Below are positions 24,268 to 32,599 of a stretch of 64,000 bases of DNA, one piece after another. Every line of letters begins with the position of its first letter. Positions within the stretch are counted from its first letter, which is position 1. A program made the translations under genes and the position numbers. This stretch comes from Lachnospiraceae bacterium (GTDB lineage: Bacteria; Bacillota; Clostridia; Lachnospirales; Lachnospiraceae), in contig JAFZLD010000015.1 in NCBI GenBank assembly GCA_017553505.1, positions 84,964 through 148,963 of the forward strand, written 5' to 3'. Below the pieces are notes generated by a model. The model was not told where the DNA came from, did no database searches, and saw only the letters and a list, made by a program, of their open reading frames with translations.

Positions 24268-25491
24268 ATGTTTGCAACACTTATACCTTTGTTTGATGAA
24301 AATATGGCGGTTAAGGCCTTTTCGCTTTTCTCTCAGAAGGAGAACTTCCTGCTAAATCCCCATATGCTTGGAACCGGTGCATATTCGGGAGTGGGAACCA
24401 TAAACGGCCTTGAGGTTATCGAGAATACGGGCATCGAAACATTGTCTAAAGATGCCGACATTTTCGTGCCGGTTAATAATGCATCCATATTTGCGGACAT
24501 AGAGGACCAGTGTAAGGCGCCCGCTAAGCGAATTGTTATTTTGATGGACAATACCGTTAAGCCGGAGACCGAATACTTAAGACGAATAGATGAACTGAAA
24601 AAGAAAGGCTACAGATTCGCAATAAGAAAGCTTCTTGTGGCAGACTTTGAAGCATACAGAGATATTATCGGAAAGCTTGATTTCATTCTCCTTGATCACA
24701 AAAGAATTGATATTTCAAAGGCGAAGATTTATTTTACCAAGCTGTTTCCTAACGTTAAACTGTGCGCCATCAATATCGAGACGCAGGAAATATTTAACGA
24801 ATTAAAGGCTCAGGGCGGATATACATATTACGAGGGCGAATTCTACAGAATTCCCATTACCGCAGGCGTTACGGAAGTTGCACCCGTTAAGATGACTTAC
24901 ATAGAGCTTATGAACGTGGTAAACGCTCCCGACTTTGACCTTACAAAGGCAGCCGATGTTATCGGGCGAGATACCGCGCTTGTTGTGTCGCTCTTAAAGA
25001 TGGTTAACAGGATGAGCGTTAACTCGGAGATTACGTCGATAAGACATGCTGCGGCAATGTTAGGCCAGAAGGAACTTAAGCGTTGGATTAATACAGCTGT
25101 TGCCAATAAACTCTGTGAAGACAGTCCCGGCGAAGTTACCAGACTTTCTCTTATCAGAGCTAAATTTGCCGAGAATCTGGCACCGCTTTTCGACCAGGCA
25201 GGCCAGGCACAGGAACTCTTCCTTATGGGACTTTTCTCAATCCTTGATGTGGTACTCAATAAGTCCATGGAAGAAGCGTTAAAGATAGTTCACATATCCA
25301 AAGCAATCGAGAAGGCTCTCGTAAAAGGCGAAGGCGACTTCGGCGAAGTGCTTAAATTTATGCGTGCATACGAAGATGCCAACTGGACCGAAGTATCACG
25401 TGTTATGGTACTTAAAAACATTGATATGAACGCAACTTACGCCGCATACCTCGATGCACTCAAGTGGTATAAGACCATTTATGCCGCATAA
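24268..25491 (+). CDS. Degenerate EAL - HDOD domain signalling protein (YuxH-like)
   Basis: 407 aa, cytoplasmic. The N-terminal half (about 1-200) has the fold pattern of EAL phosphodiesterases of the YuxH type (FATLIPLFDENMAVKAFSLFSQKE, LDFILLDHKRIDI) but lacks the EAL signature and metal ligands, so it should not cleave c-di-GMP. The C-terminal half is an HDOD domain (MTYIELMNVVNAPDFDLTKAADVIGRDTALVVSLLKMVN, then SIRHAAAMLGQKELKRWI). GAAGGGA 8 nt before ATG 24268 sets the start. Transcribed alone, with its own promoter and terminator. Likely a signalling scaffold. Confidence 0.85.
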   Translation: MFATLIPLFDENMAVKAFSLFSQKENFLLNPHMLGTGAYSGVGTINGLEVIENTGIETLSKDADIFVPVNNASIFADIEDQCKAPAKRIVILMDNTVKPETEYLRRIDELKKKGYRFAIRKLLVADFEAYRDIIGKLDFILLDHKRIDISKAKIYFTKLFPNVKLCAINIETQEIFNELKAQGGYTYYEGEFYRIPITAGVTEVAPVKMTYIELMNVVNAPDFDLTKAADVIGRDTALVVSLLKMVNRMSVNSEITSIRHAAAMLGQKELKRWINTAVANKLCEDSPGEVTRLSLIRAKFAENLAPLFDQAGQAQELFLMGLFSILDVVLNKSMEEALKIVHISKAIEKALVKGEGDFGEVLKFMRAYEDANWTEVSRVMVLKNIDMNATYAAYLDALKWYKTIYAA

Positions 25492-25537
25492 TTAGCGCAA
25501 TTTATGGCAAAATAACAGCAATACATAATAAGTTTAT

Positions 25538-25577
25538 AAAAAAGACTGCATGCTAACATTTTCATGTAGTCTTTTCT
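25538..25577 (+). terminator. Terminator after the HDOD gene
   Basis: AAAAGACTGCATG pairs with CATGTAGTCTTTT (one mismatch/wobble). Possible early starts for the next gene inside it are therefore rejected. Confidence 0.82.
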
Positions 25578-25612
25578 TATGTTTATTTTTATGTGTTTAT
25601 AGAGGCAAAATA

Positions 25613-27022
25613 ATGAAATTATACAAGAAAGATCCCGCGTTTTACGGGAAAGTATTTACCATAGCTATTCCGATAGCTTTGCAGAGCTTAATAAGTATCG
25701 GTGTCAACATGTTAGACACCATCATGGTAGGTAAGCTTGGTGAGAATTCACTTTCCGCCACATCGCTTGCCAATTCTTTTATCAGTATCTATCACATCTT
25801 CTGTATGGGTCTTGGTATGGGAGCTTCGGTGCTCGTATCAAGATACTGGGGTATGAAAAGCTCCGTATCGGAAGATAAGAGCATAGTCGGTGAGAGTGCC
25901 AATGCCGGTCATGCTCTTAAGCAGACAGTGGCATTGATGCTTAGAATTACGCTTATACTTGCATCACTCTTTGCACTGGCAACGCTGTTCTTCCCGGGAA
26001 CACTTATGAAGATGTACACTCCCGACGCAGAGATAATAAGGCTTGGTTCTGTTTATTTTAAATATTCGGTTATTACTTATTTCTTCCTCGGAACTTCTTT
26101 GGTAAGTACGATTGTATTAAGAAGTGTAGGAGAGGTAAGATTCCCTCTGCTTGTATCAATCGGTGCTTTCTTTGTGAACTTAGGCGCCAATTATATCTTT
26201 ATCTTCGGTAAATTAGGGGCTCCCCGTATGGAAGTTGCGGGTGCTGCACTCGGAACACTTATAGCGCGTATTTTTGAAGCAACACTTATTCTGTTTTACT
26301 TATTTGTGGTTGATAAGAGGATTGCCTTTAAGGTTAAAGACCTCTTTATGAAGACAAGCTCACTTATCGGCGAGTACATAAGAATCAGTATTCCCGTACT
26401 TATAAGCGATGCTATTCTTGCATTGGGCTCGAACTCTGTTGCCATGGTAATAGGCCGACTCGGAGCTACCTTCGTAGCGGCCAATGCCATCACTGCGGTT
26501 ACGCAGCAGTTAAGTACCGTGGTTATTCAGGGCGTAAGCCAGGCAGGAGCTATCGTTACCGGCCAGACACTCGGCACGGGTAACAAAGAAAAAACAATGG
26601 AGCAAGGCTGGCTCTTTCTGGGCCTCGGCTTCGGACTCGGTGCAATTTCGGCGCTCTTTATCATGATTGCCAAGAATCCGATTATCAGTTTCTACAGTGA
26701 TGTAAGTGCGGAGACTCAGACAATTGCGGGACAGCTTATGGTGGCTATCAGTATTATTATTATCTTTCAGGCTACCAACAGTATCATGACCAAGGGAGTG
26801 CTAAGAGGCGGCGGAGATACGAAGGTGCTGATGCTTGCCGACAATATCTTTCTTTGGGCGGTAGCGATTCCGCTTGGTATCCTTGCGGGATTCGTATTAC
26901 ATCTGCCTGCATTCTGGATATATGTATGCCTTAAGTCCGACCAGATTATCAAGACATTCTGGTGTGTAATCAGACTGCAAAGCGGCAAATGGATTAAGAA
27001 GATTTCAACAGGTAAACATTAA
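25613..27022 (+). CDS. MATE family efflux transporter
   Basis: 469 aa, twelve transmembrane segments as expected of MATE cation/drug antiporters in the cytoplasmic membrane. It opens with FTIAIPIALQSLISIGVNMLDTIMVGKLGENSLSA, the classic first helix, and repeats it in the second half (ISIPVLISDAILALGSNSVAMVIGRLG). GAGGC precedes ATG 25613. The natural substrate cannot be read from sequence. Twenty bases separate it from the GH51 gene, so they may be co-transcribed. Confidence 0.92.
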   Translation: MKLYKKDPAFYGKVFTIAIPIALQSLISIGVNMLDTIMVGKLGENSLSATSLANSFISIYHIFCMGLGMGASVLVSRYWGMKSSVSEDKSIVGESANAGHALKQTVALMLRITLILASLFALATLFFPGTLMKMYTPDAEIIRLGSVYFKYSVITYFFLGTSLVSTIVLRSVGEVRFPLLVSIGAFFVNLGANYIFIFGKLGAPRMEVAGAALGTLIARIFEATLILFYLFVVDKRIAFKVKDLFMKTSSLIGEYIRISIPVLISDAILALGSNSVAMVIGRLGATFVAANAITAVTQQLSTVVIQGVSQAGAIVTGQTLGTGNKEKTMEQGWLFLGLGFGLGAISALFIMIAKNPIISFYSDVSAETQTIAGQLMVAISIIIIFQATNSIMTKGVLRGGGDTKVLMLADNIFLWAVAIPLGILAGFVLHLPAFWIYVCLKSDQIIKTFWCVIRLQSGKWIKKISTGKH

Positions 27023-27042
27023 TTTTCAGGGGGTTATAAATT

Positions 27043-28641
27043 ATGGCTAAAAAAGCTAAAATCACAGTTCATCCCGAGTTTCAGATCGGGGACATTTCGG
27101 AGAGATTATTCTCTGCATTCTTAGAGCCTATCGGAACCATGGTCAACGGTACCATGTTCAATCCCAAGCATCCCACGGCGGATGAGCAGGGCTTCAGACG
27201 CGACTTCATCGACGGCCTTAAGGACACAGGCCTTCCCGCAGTGCGTCTTCCCGGCGGTAACTTCGTATCCGCATGGCAGTGGAAGGATTCCATCGGACCC
27301 AAGGACCAGAGAAAGGTTCACTTAGATCCCGCATGGTATCAGTACATCACCAATGAAGTGGGTCACGACGAATATCTTCAGTGGGCTGAGAAGGTCGGTA
27401 CAGAAAGCTTGTACACCATCAATCTCGGCACTCATAGAGAAATGCAGGATGCAATGGACCTTGTAGAATACACCAATCATCCGTGCGGAACCTACTGGTC
27501 AGACCTTCGTCGCAAGAACGGTCACGAAGACCCTTACAAGGTTAAGCTTTATTACCTCGGCAACGAAATGGACGGTCCCTGGCAGTTAGGCTCCTGGGAG
27601 AAAGACCCTTCAGGCTACGGCGTATTGTGCAACGAAGCTTCCAAGGCCATGAAGTGGATTGACGCGTCCATCGAGACTGCAGTATGCGGTTCTTCCGCGC
27701 CTTTCATGGAGCATTTCCCCGAGTGGGACGAGAAAGTACTCGACCAGTGTTATGACACCGTAGATTACCTTTCCGTTCATCATTATCACAGCGCTCAGCC
27801 CGGCGATATCAAGTCGCTTCTCGGCGGTTCGCTTTACTATGAAGACTTTATCAATACCGAAGCTGCCATGATTGAATACGTGGCTTCCAAGCACCGTTCA
27901 CCCAAGAAAGTGAAGATTTCTTTTGACGAATACGGCGCAATGGTAAGACCTTTCTCACCGCTTAATCCCGGCTACGGCCGTTACAATATGGCTCGCAGCC
28001 ATTACAAATTCGATCCCGAGAGAAGATACATTCTTCACGATCCCGACAAAATGACCGACAGAGCATTCCCGGGCGGAGATATGTTGCACCTTCTTTCGAT
28101 GGCATCGATTCAGCTTGCACTGCTTCGTCATGCCGATGTGGTTAAGGTAGGCTGTATGACAGGCGGTTTGGGAGCATTATGTGCTTCCAATCACGACCAC
28201 GTATGGAAGGCTGCTTCACACTATGCATTCAAACAGCTTATCGATTATGCCCGCGGTATTTCAATGGAGACCAAGGTCGACAGCGAGACCTACGACATGC
28301 CCGGCTACGCCATCGACGACACTTCGCAGTACACCGGCAAAGAAGGCGTTAACTACATCGATTCCGCATCCGCATGGGATAAAGAACACGACAGACTCAC
28401 TGTTTTCGTGATAAACAGAAGCGAAACGGAAGAGTATCCGATTGACCTTGATATTAAGGGCTTTGAGGGTTATAATTCATATGAGCATGTTGAGATTTAT
28501 TCTCCTGATTTTGATGCGAAGAATGCCTATGGAGAGGACATCATCGTACCTAAGGAGAATAAGGAAGGTAAGCTTGAAGACGGAGTGTTTACCACTCACG
28601 TTAAGCCTCTTTCCTGGAATGTGATTACTTTCACCAAGTAA
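27043..28641 (+). CDS. GH51 alpha-L-arabinofuranosidase
   Basis: Removes alpha-L-arabinofuranose side chains from arabinoxylan or arabinan oligomers. 532 aa: TIM barrel followed by a C-terminal beta domain, no signal peptide, hence cytoplasmic. The acid/base E175 is in YYLGNEMDGPW and the nucleophile E296 in KISFDEYGAM. RLPGGNFVSAWQWKDSIGP is the conserved N-terminal strand motif. GGGGG lies 9 nt before ATG. Followed at 42 bp by the sensor-GGDEF gene, which may be in the same transcript. Confidence 0.94.
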   Translation: MAKKAKITVHPEFQIGDISERLFSAFLEPIGTMVNGTMFNPKHPTADEQGFRRDFIDGLKDTGLPAVRLPGGNFVSAWQWKDSIGPKDQRKVHLDPAWYQYITNEVGHDEYLQWAEKVGTESLYTINLGTHREMQDAMDLVEYTNHPCGTYWSDLRRKNGHEDPYKVKLYYLGNEMDGPWQLGSWEKDPSGYGVLCNEASKAMKWIDASIETAVCGSSAPFMEHFPEWDEKVLDQCYDTVDYLSVHHYHSAQPGDIKSLLGGSLYYEDFINTEAAMIEYVASKHRSPKKVKISFDEYGAMVRPFSPLNPGYGRYNMARSHYKFDPERRYILHDPDKMTDRAFPGGDMLHLLSMASIQLALLRHADVVKVGCMTGGLGALCASNHDHVWKAASHYAFKQLIDYARGISMETKVDSETYDMPGYAIDDTSQYTGKEGVNYIDSASAWDKEHDRLTVFVINRSETEEYPIDLDIKGFEGYNSYEHVEIYSPDFDAKNAYGEDIIVPKENKEGKLEDGVFTTHVKPLSWNVITFTK

Positions 28642-28683
28642 TACATTTTGCTCAAATGAGGCGGGGGAAATACAAAAGGAAGT

Positions 28684-30621
28684 ATGATGAAGGATACTGT
28701 GAAATTTTCCACTAACCGGGATACAAGGGTCATCGCTTTATGCATGGCCAAATTCAACGGTCTCGATCAGATCAGTTTCTTGAAAGCCTTTAACCAGGCC
28801 TGTGAGCGGAAGAAATATAAGCTTTTTGTTTTTTCTTCGTCCATAGACTTTTTGACAGATTTTAATACGGAGCCCGAAGAGGCAATTTTCGACCTGATGA
28901 ATCCGGCCCGGTTTGATGCGGTTGTTATTATGACCAATTCTTTTAAGGACCATAAGATTCCGGACAGGATTGCCGCCAGAGCTCATGAAGCGGGAACTTT
29001 CTGTGTGTCTCTTAATGAAGACATAAAGGATTGCGTTACCGTAAGAATTGACTTTGCCAATTCTTTTGAGCTTGTGGTGCGTCATATTATCGAGTACCAC
29101 GGCGTTAAGAACGTTAACTTTATCGCAGGTCAGAAGGGAAATCCTTATTCGGAGGAGAGACTTGCGGTATTCAGACGCGTAATGGCGGAGAATAACCTTC
29201 CCGTTGAGGAAGACCGCATAGGATACGGCGATTTCTGGGAGATTCCCACCGACAAGGTTATGGACAAGTTCCTTGCATCAGGTAAGAAGATAGACGCCAT
29301 AATCTGCGCCAATGACTTAATGGCCATGGAAGTGTGCCGTAAGCTCAGAAATGCGGGTCTTAACGTTCCCGATGATGTTTTGGTATCCGGCTTTGACGGT
29401 ATCGAACTTGAAAAGTTCCACTATCCGAGACTTGCTACGTCCATTTATAACGTTGACGAGGCTGCCGAGGTGGCTGTCGACCTTATGGACAGACACTTAC
29501 GCGGCGAGAGAGTCGACGATGAGTATATCGTAAGCTGTAAGTTCAGAGAGGGTCAGTCCTGCGGATGCCTTTATCACAACGTATTCCTTGAAGGCATCAG
29601 AAACGTGGGTATTAAGGCTTTCGAAGCTCACAGAAGCCAGAGAGACTTAGAGGCCAACATTCAGTTATTGTGGGAGAAGATTTCACGTCTTTCTTCGCTT
29701 AACGATTTATACGGTTGCTGGGGAGAGCTTTACTACATTGCCGACAGATATTTCCCTGCAGACTTTGACTTATACATGAATGACGATTTTCTGCGTGAAG
29801 ATCTCGAAATCTGGCCTACGGTACCGATAGGAGACAGAGAGAACGCAGTTCAGCATTATACGGACAATCTTCGCGTAGCCATGACGATTCGAAATGGTTC
29901 TTTTACCAATCAGCTTGCTGCTACCAGAGAGAACCTTGTATACGATCCCGATGTGATTATTAAGAAAAGCGGCATAGCCCTTTTCGTACCGATATATGCG
30001 CAGGGTTCGACCATCGGCTATGCAATGTGCAACTTTAATCCCGAGAACATGCAGTACTTCTTGCTGCTTGCTTTTGTCAACAACATAAATCAGGTATTTG
30101 AGTCGCACAAAGAAAAGATAGATCAGCAGAACAAATTCTGCATCGACCAGCTTACGAAACTGCTTAACCGTCGTGGATTCTACCGTCACATGGAAGAGAT
30201 AATGAGTGATGCCATTGAGTCGGGGAAGACGCTTTGCGCCATTTCCATCGATATGAACGGACTTAAGGGCATTAACGATACTTACGGACACACCGAGGGA
30301 GATTTCGCACTCTCGAAGATTGGCGAGATTCTTCTTGATTCAAGAGCTAAGAGAAGTGTGTGCGCCCGTTTCGGCGGAGATGAGTTTGCAATGGTCTTTG
30401 CGGCAGATGATGCCGAGGAAAAGAGCAGGGCGGTTATTGAGGAGATTCGAAGCGAGATTGACAAGGCCAATGCCACCGACGGTAAGCCTTACAAGCTTGA
30501 ATGCGGAATAGGCACTGCGTTCTGCGTTCCGAAGAACTGGGACGATTTGGAGAAGGTTCTTTTGGAAGCAGACAGAAAAATGTATAGCAACAAGAGAGAT
30601 TTAAAAGCCAGGAAGAATTAA
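28684..30621 (+). CDS. LacI-like sugar-sensor / diguanylate cyclase fusion
   Basis: 645 aa, soluble. Residues about 10-300 match the periplasmic-binding-like effector domain of LacI regulators (RVIALCMAKFNGLDQISF, FDAVVIMTN, AIICANDLMAMEVCRKLRNAGLNVPDDVLVSGFDG) but without the N-terminal DNA-binding helix-turn-helix. A central ~170-residue region follows, then GGDEF from about 475 (LLNRRGFYRHM; RFGGDEFAMVF with GGDEF at 564-568), predicted active. The upstream RxxD inhibitory site is absent. ATGs at 28684 and 28687 are both possible after AAAGGA. A cytoplasmic sugar would thus set c-di-GMP; next to GH51, arabinose or an arabino-oligosaccharide is a plausible ligand. Confidence 0.88.
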   Translation: MMKDTVKFSTNRDTRVIALCMAKFNGLDQISFLKAFNQACERKKYKLFVFSSSIDFLTDFNTEPEEAIFDLMNPARFDAVVIMTNSFKDHKIPDRIAARAHEAGTFCVSLNEDIKDCVTVRIDFANSFELVVRHIIEYHGVKNVNFIAGQKGNPYSEERLAVFRRVMAENNLPVEEDRIGYGDFWEIPTDKVMDKFLASGKKIDAIICANDLMAMEVCRKLRNAGLNVPDDVLVSGFDGIELEKFHYPRLATSIYNVDEAAEVAVDLMDRHLRGERVDDEYIVSCKFREGQSCGCLYHNVFLEGIRNVGIKAFEAHRSQRDLEANIQLLWEKISRLSSLNDLYGCWGELYYIADRYFPADFDLYMNDDFLREDLEIWPTVPIGDRENAVQHYTDNLRVAMTIRNGSFTNQLAATRENLVYDPDVIIKKSGIALFVPIYAQGSTIGYAMCNFNPENMQYFLLLAFVNNINQVFESHKEKIDQQNKFCIDQLTKLLNRRGFYRHMEEIMSDAIESGKTLCAISIDMNGLKGINDTYGHTEGDFALSKIGEILLDSRAKRSVCARFGGDEFAMVFAADDAEEKSRAVIEEIRSEIDKANATDGKPYKLECGIGTAFCVPKNWDDLEKVLLEADRKMYSNKRDLKARKN

Positions 30622-30624
30622 AAT

Positions 30625-30669
30625 GAGCCCGTGAGTGCATTTGTTTCTAAAGTGGATTCACGGGCTTTA
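30625..30669 (+). terminator. Terminator after the GGDEF gene
   Basis: GAGCCCGTGA with TCACGGGCTT across a 23-nt loop; the T-tract is weak (TTTAAAAG). Confidence 0.65.
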
Positions 30670-30739
30670 AAAGTATAAACAATAGATTTAATTCAGATTT
30701 TTTAGAATTAATTTCGAGTTAATTTGCTGTTTCCTTTGC

Positions 30740-30816
30740 GATAATGGGGTACGTTTAATATGTGTGTATAACGAATATAAACGTCCGGCTATCGAGGGGA
30801 TAAGCCGGGCGTTTTT
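30740..30816 (+). promoter_or_regulatory. Leader with competing hairpins before dtd
   Basis: GATAAT at 30740-30745 may be a -10 box (its -35 is poor). Downstream, AACGTCCGGCT (30780-30790) pairs with AGCCGGGCGTT (30803-30813) followed by TTTTTG, a strong terminator 46 bp before dtd. ACGTTTAATAT at 30751-30761 can instead pair with ATATAAACGT ending at 30784, which would disrupt it. This is the layout of a small attenuator; no known riboswitch was recognised. It may equally be a short terminated RNA. Confidence 0.5.
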
Positions 30817-30861
30817 GATTGCGCAAAAACATTCTCAATCTGATTTAAGAGGTATAATGAT

Positions 30862-31317
30862 ATGAGACTTCTCATTCAGCTTGTTAACCACGCATCCGTC
30901 ACGGTGGATGGCAGGGCTACGGGTTCAATCGATAAGGGTTATCTTGTGTTTGTGGGCGTGTCCGATTCGGATACGGTTGATATTGCCGACAAGATGCTTA
31001 AGAAGCTTGTGAACTTAAGAATATTTAAGGATGAGAACGACAAGACCAATTTGTCGATTAACGATGTGGGTGGATCCCTTCTTTGGGTATCGCAGTTTAC
31101 GCTTTATGCGGATGCGAGAAAGGGCAACAGGCCTTCTTTTACCGGAGCAGGTGCGCCGGATCATGCCAATGCATTGTATGAGCACATGATTTCGGAGGCG
31201 AGAAACACCTATTCACTTAATACGCAAACAGGCGAGTTCGGAGCTGATATGAAGGTTAGTCTTGAGAATGAAGGACCATTTACGATTATGCTCGATTCGG
31301 ACGAAATACTTAAATAA
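30862..31317 (+). CDS. dtd: D-aminoacyl-tRNA deacylase
   Basis: Hydrolyses D-amino acids wrongly attached to tRNA. 151 aa, the standard length. The active-site motif SQFTLYADARKGNRPSF is intact; the second motif, usually GPVT, reads GPFTIMLDS. LLIQLVNHASVTVDG is the family's start. AAGAGGTATAATGAT precedes ATG with AGAGG as ribosome site. Nineteen bases to the next gene suggests co-transcription. Confidence 0.94.
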   Translation: MRLLIQLVNHASVTVDGRATGSIDKGYLVFVGVSDSDTVDIADKMLKKLVNLRIFKDENDKTNLSINDVGGSLLWVSQFTLYADARKGNRPSFTGAGAPDHANALYEHMISEARNTYSLNTQTGEFGADMKVSLENEGPFTIMLDSDEILK

Positions 31318-31335
31318 ATTTTGGGAGGATTTTTT

Positions 31336-32592
31336 ATGGACAAGGCATTTGTGGTAGGAGCGATTAATGCGTTCTTAACCGGAGAGACGGGAGTCTACGC
31401 TATTGAAGGAAAGGCAACCGGATTCGTAACACCGGGCGAGAACCTCTTGCTTACGGATCCCGGCAAGGACAAGGACCGTGTGCATCGCGTAACGGTTACC
31501 AAAGTATGCTTAAGAAGAGGCAAGGAGCTCGAGGCAGTAAGCAAAGCAGGCGAGTGTAACCTCTTAATATATTTTGAGTGTGAGGATAGTTTATCGCTTA
31601 GAAACGGTGTTGTGGTTCACTCAGAGAGCGCGGCACCCGAGGAAATAAGAAAAGCATATCTTAACGTTCTCGGTAATGTATTTGTAGTGGCAAGAGACTT
31701 AGACCTTAACGAGAAGGACTACAAGAATCTCGAACTTTCGGACCTTGCGGAGATTTGGATGTGCTTTTGGCGCTATCAGCTTAACAAGTCCAATAAGAAG
31801 GATGACGGGGACAAGTACTCCAAGCGTCTTGAAGGCCTTATGGATGCGGTATGCACTAAGCTTTTTGAACTTGACGGACTCAATGTAGTGTACTCGAAAC
31901 GTACCAATGAGCCTTTCATGTTTAACCGTATCATAAATCACAAGGACAAGGCATACTCAGCTACCATGCCCGATATTATGGTGCTTACAGAGGCTGTCAA
32001 GAATCGTGTTATGGCAGAGTTCAATCCTGAACTATACGAGGTGAGACACATATCCAAGGACAATATGGTTCCTTTCCTCGGCGGATGCTTCTACATTAAC
32101 GGTGCGGCAGGTGTGCGTATTAACAATACTGACGTAAGAATTCCTGCTGAGATGCTTGTGGAGAAGCCTGAAGATGACGGTACGGAGGCCGGCAATATCA
32201 GTAACCCGGATCTTGTGAAGTGGATTCTTTTGCTTAATCAGATGGCTGATGCGGAGAGAAACGAGGAGTCGATTGCTTTCGGAATTTATGAGGGATACAT
32301 GGAAGCTGAGCTTATGAAGGCTAAGTTCCTTATTCCCGCCAAGGATGAAGACGGCAAGCTCGGCGTGGCTGCTCAGAACGGACGCGGTGAGAGACCTGCG
32401 GCAAGACTTTATACAGACTGGGGCAAGCTTCGTCTGCTTTACGATCCTTCGTGGGCATGCCTTGTGCAGACGCTTGAAGAGGCTGAGGTCAGCTATGATG
32501 CGATAATTAACTATACCGGCGAGAACCGTATGGCGCTTTATGTATCGGAGGAGGACTTTAACCGTATTAAAGCAGGCTTTGTCAAGAAATGA
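31336..32592 (+). CDS. Unknown protein with beta-barrel N-terminus and SseB-like C-terminus
   Basis: 418 aa, soluble. ATG 31336 follows GGGAGG. The N-terminal ~90 residues (AIEGKATGFVTPGENLLLTD, VTKVCLRRGKELEAVSKAGECNLLIYF) resemble the small beta-barrel domain 2 of translation GTPases. A helical middle follows. The C-terminal ~100 residues (AKFLIPAKDEDGKL, ARLYTDWGKLRLLYD, AIINYTGENRMALYVSEEDFNRI) resemble SseB domains. No catalytic motif seen and I do not know the function. It lies between dtd and a glycosidase with gaps of 18 and 7 bp, so it is part of that operon. Confidence 0.75.
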   Translation: MDKAFVVGAINAFLTGETGVYAIEGKATGFVTPGENLLLTDPGKDKDRVHRVTVTKVCLRRGKELEAVSKAGECNLLIYFECEDSLSLRNGVVVHSESAAPEEIRKAYLNVLGNVFVVARDLDLNEKDYKNLELSDLAEIWMCFWRYQLNKSNKKDDGDKYSKRLEGLMDAVCTKLFELDGLNVVYSKRTNEPFMFNRIINHKDKAYSATMPDIMVLTEAVKNRVMAEFNPELYEVRHISKDNMVPFLGGCFYINGAAGVRINNTDVRIPAEMLVEKPEDDGTEAGNISNPDLVKWILLLNQMADAERNEESIAFGIYEGYMEAELMKAKFLIPAKDEDGKLGVAAQNGRGERPAARLYTDWGKLRLLYDPSWACLVQTLEEAEVSYDAIINYTGENRMALYVSEEDFNRIKAGFVKK

Positions 32593-32599
32593 GGCGCTG

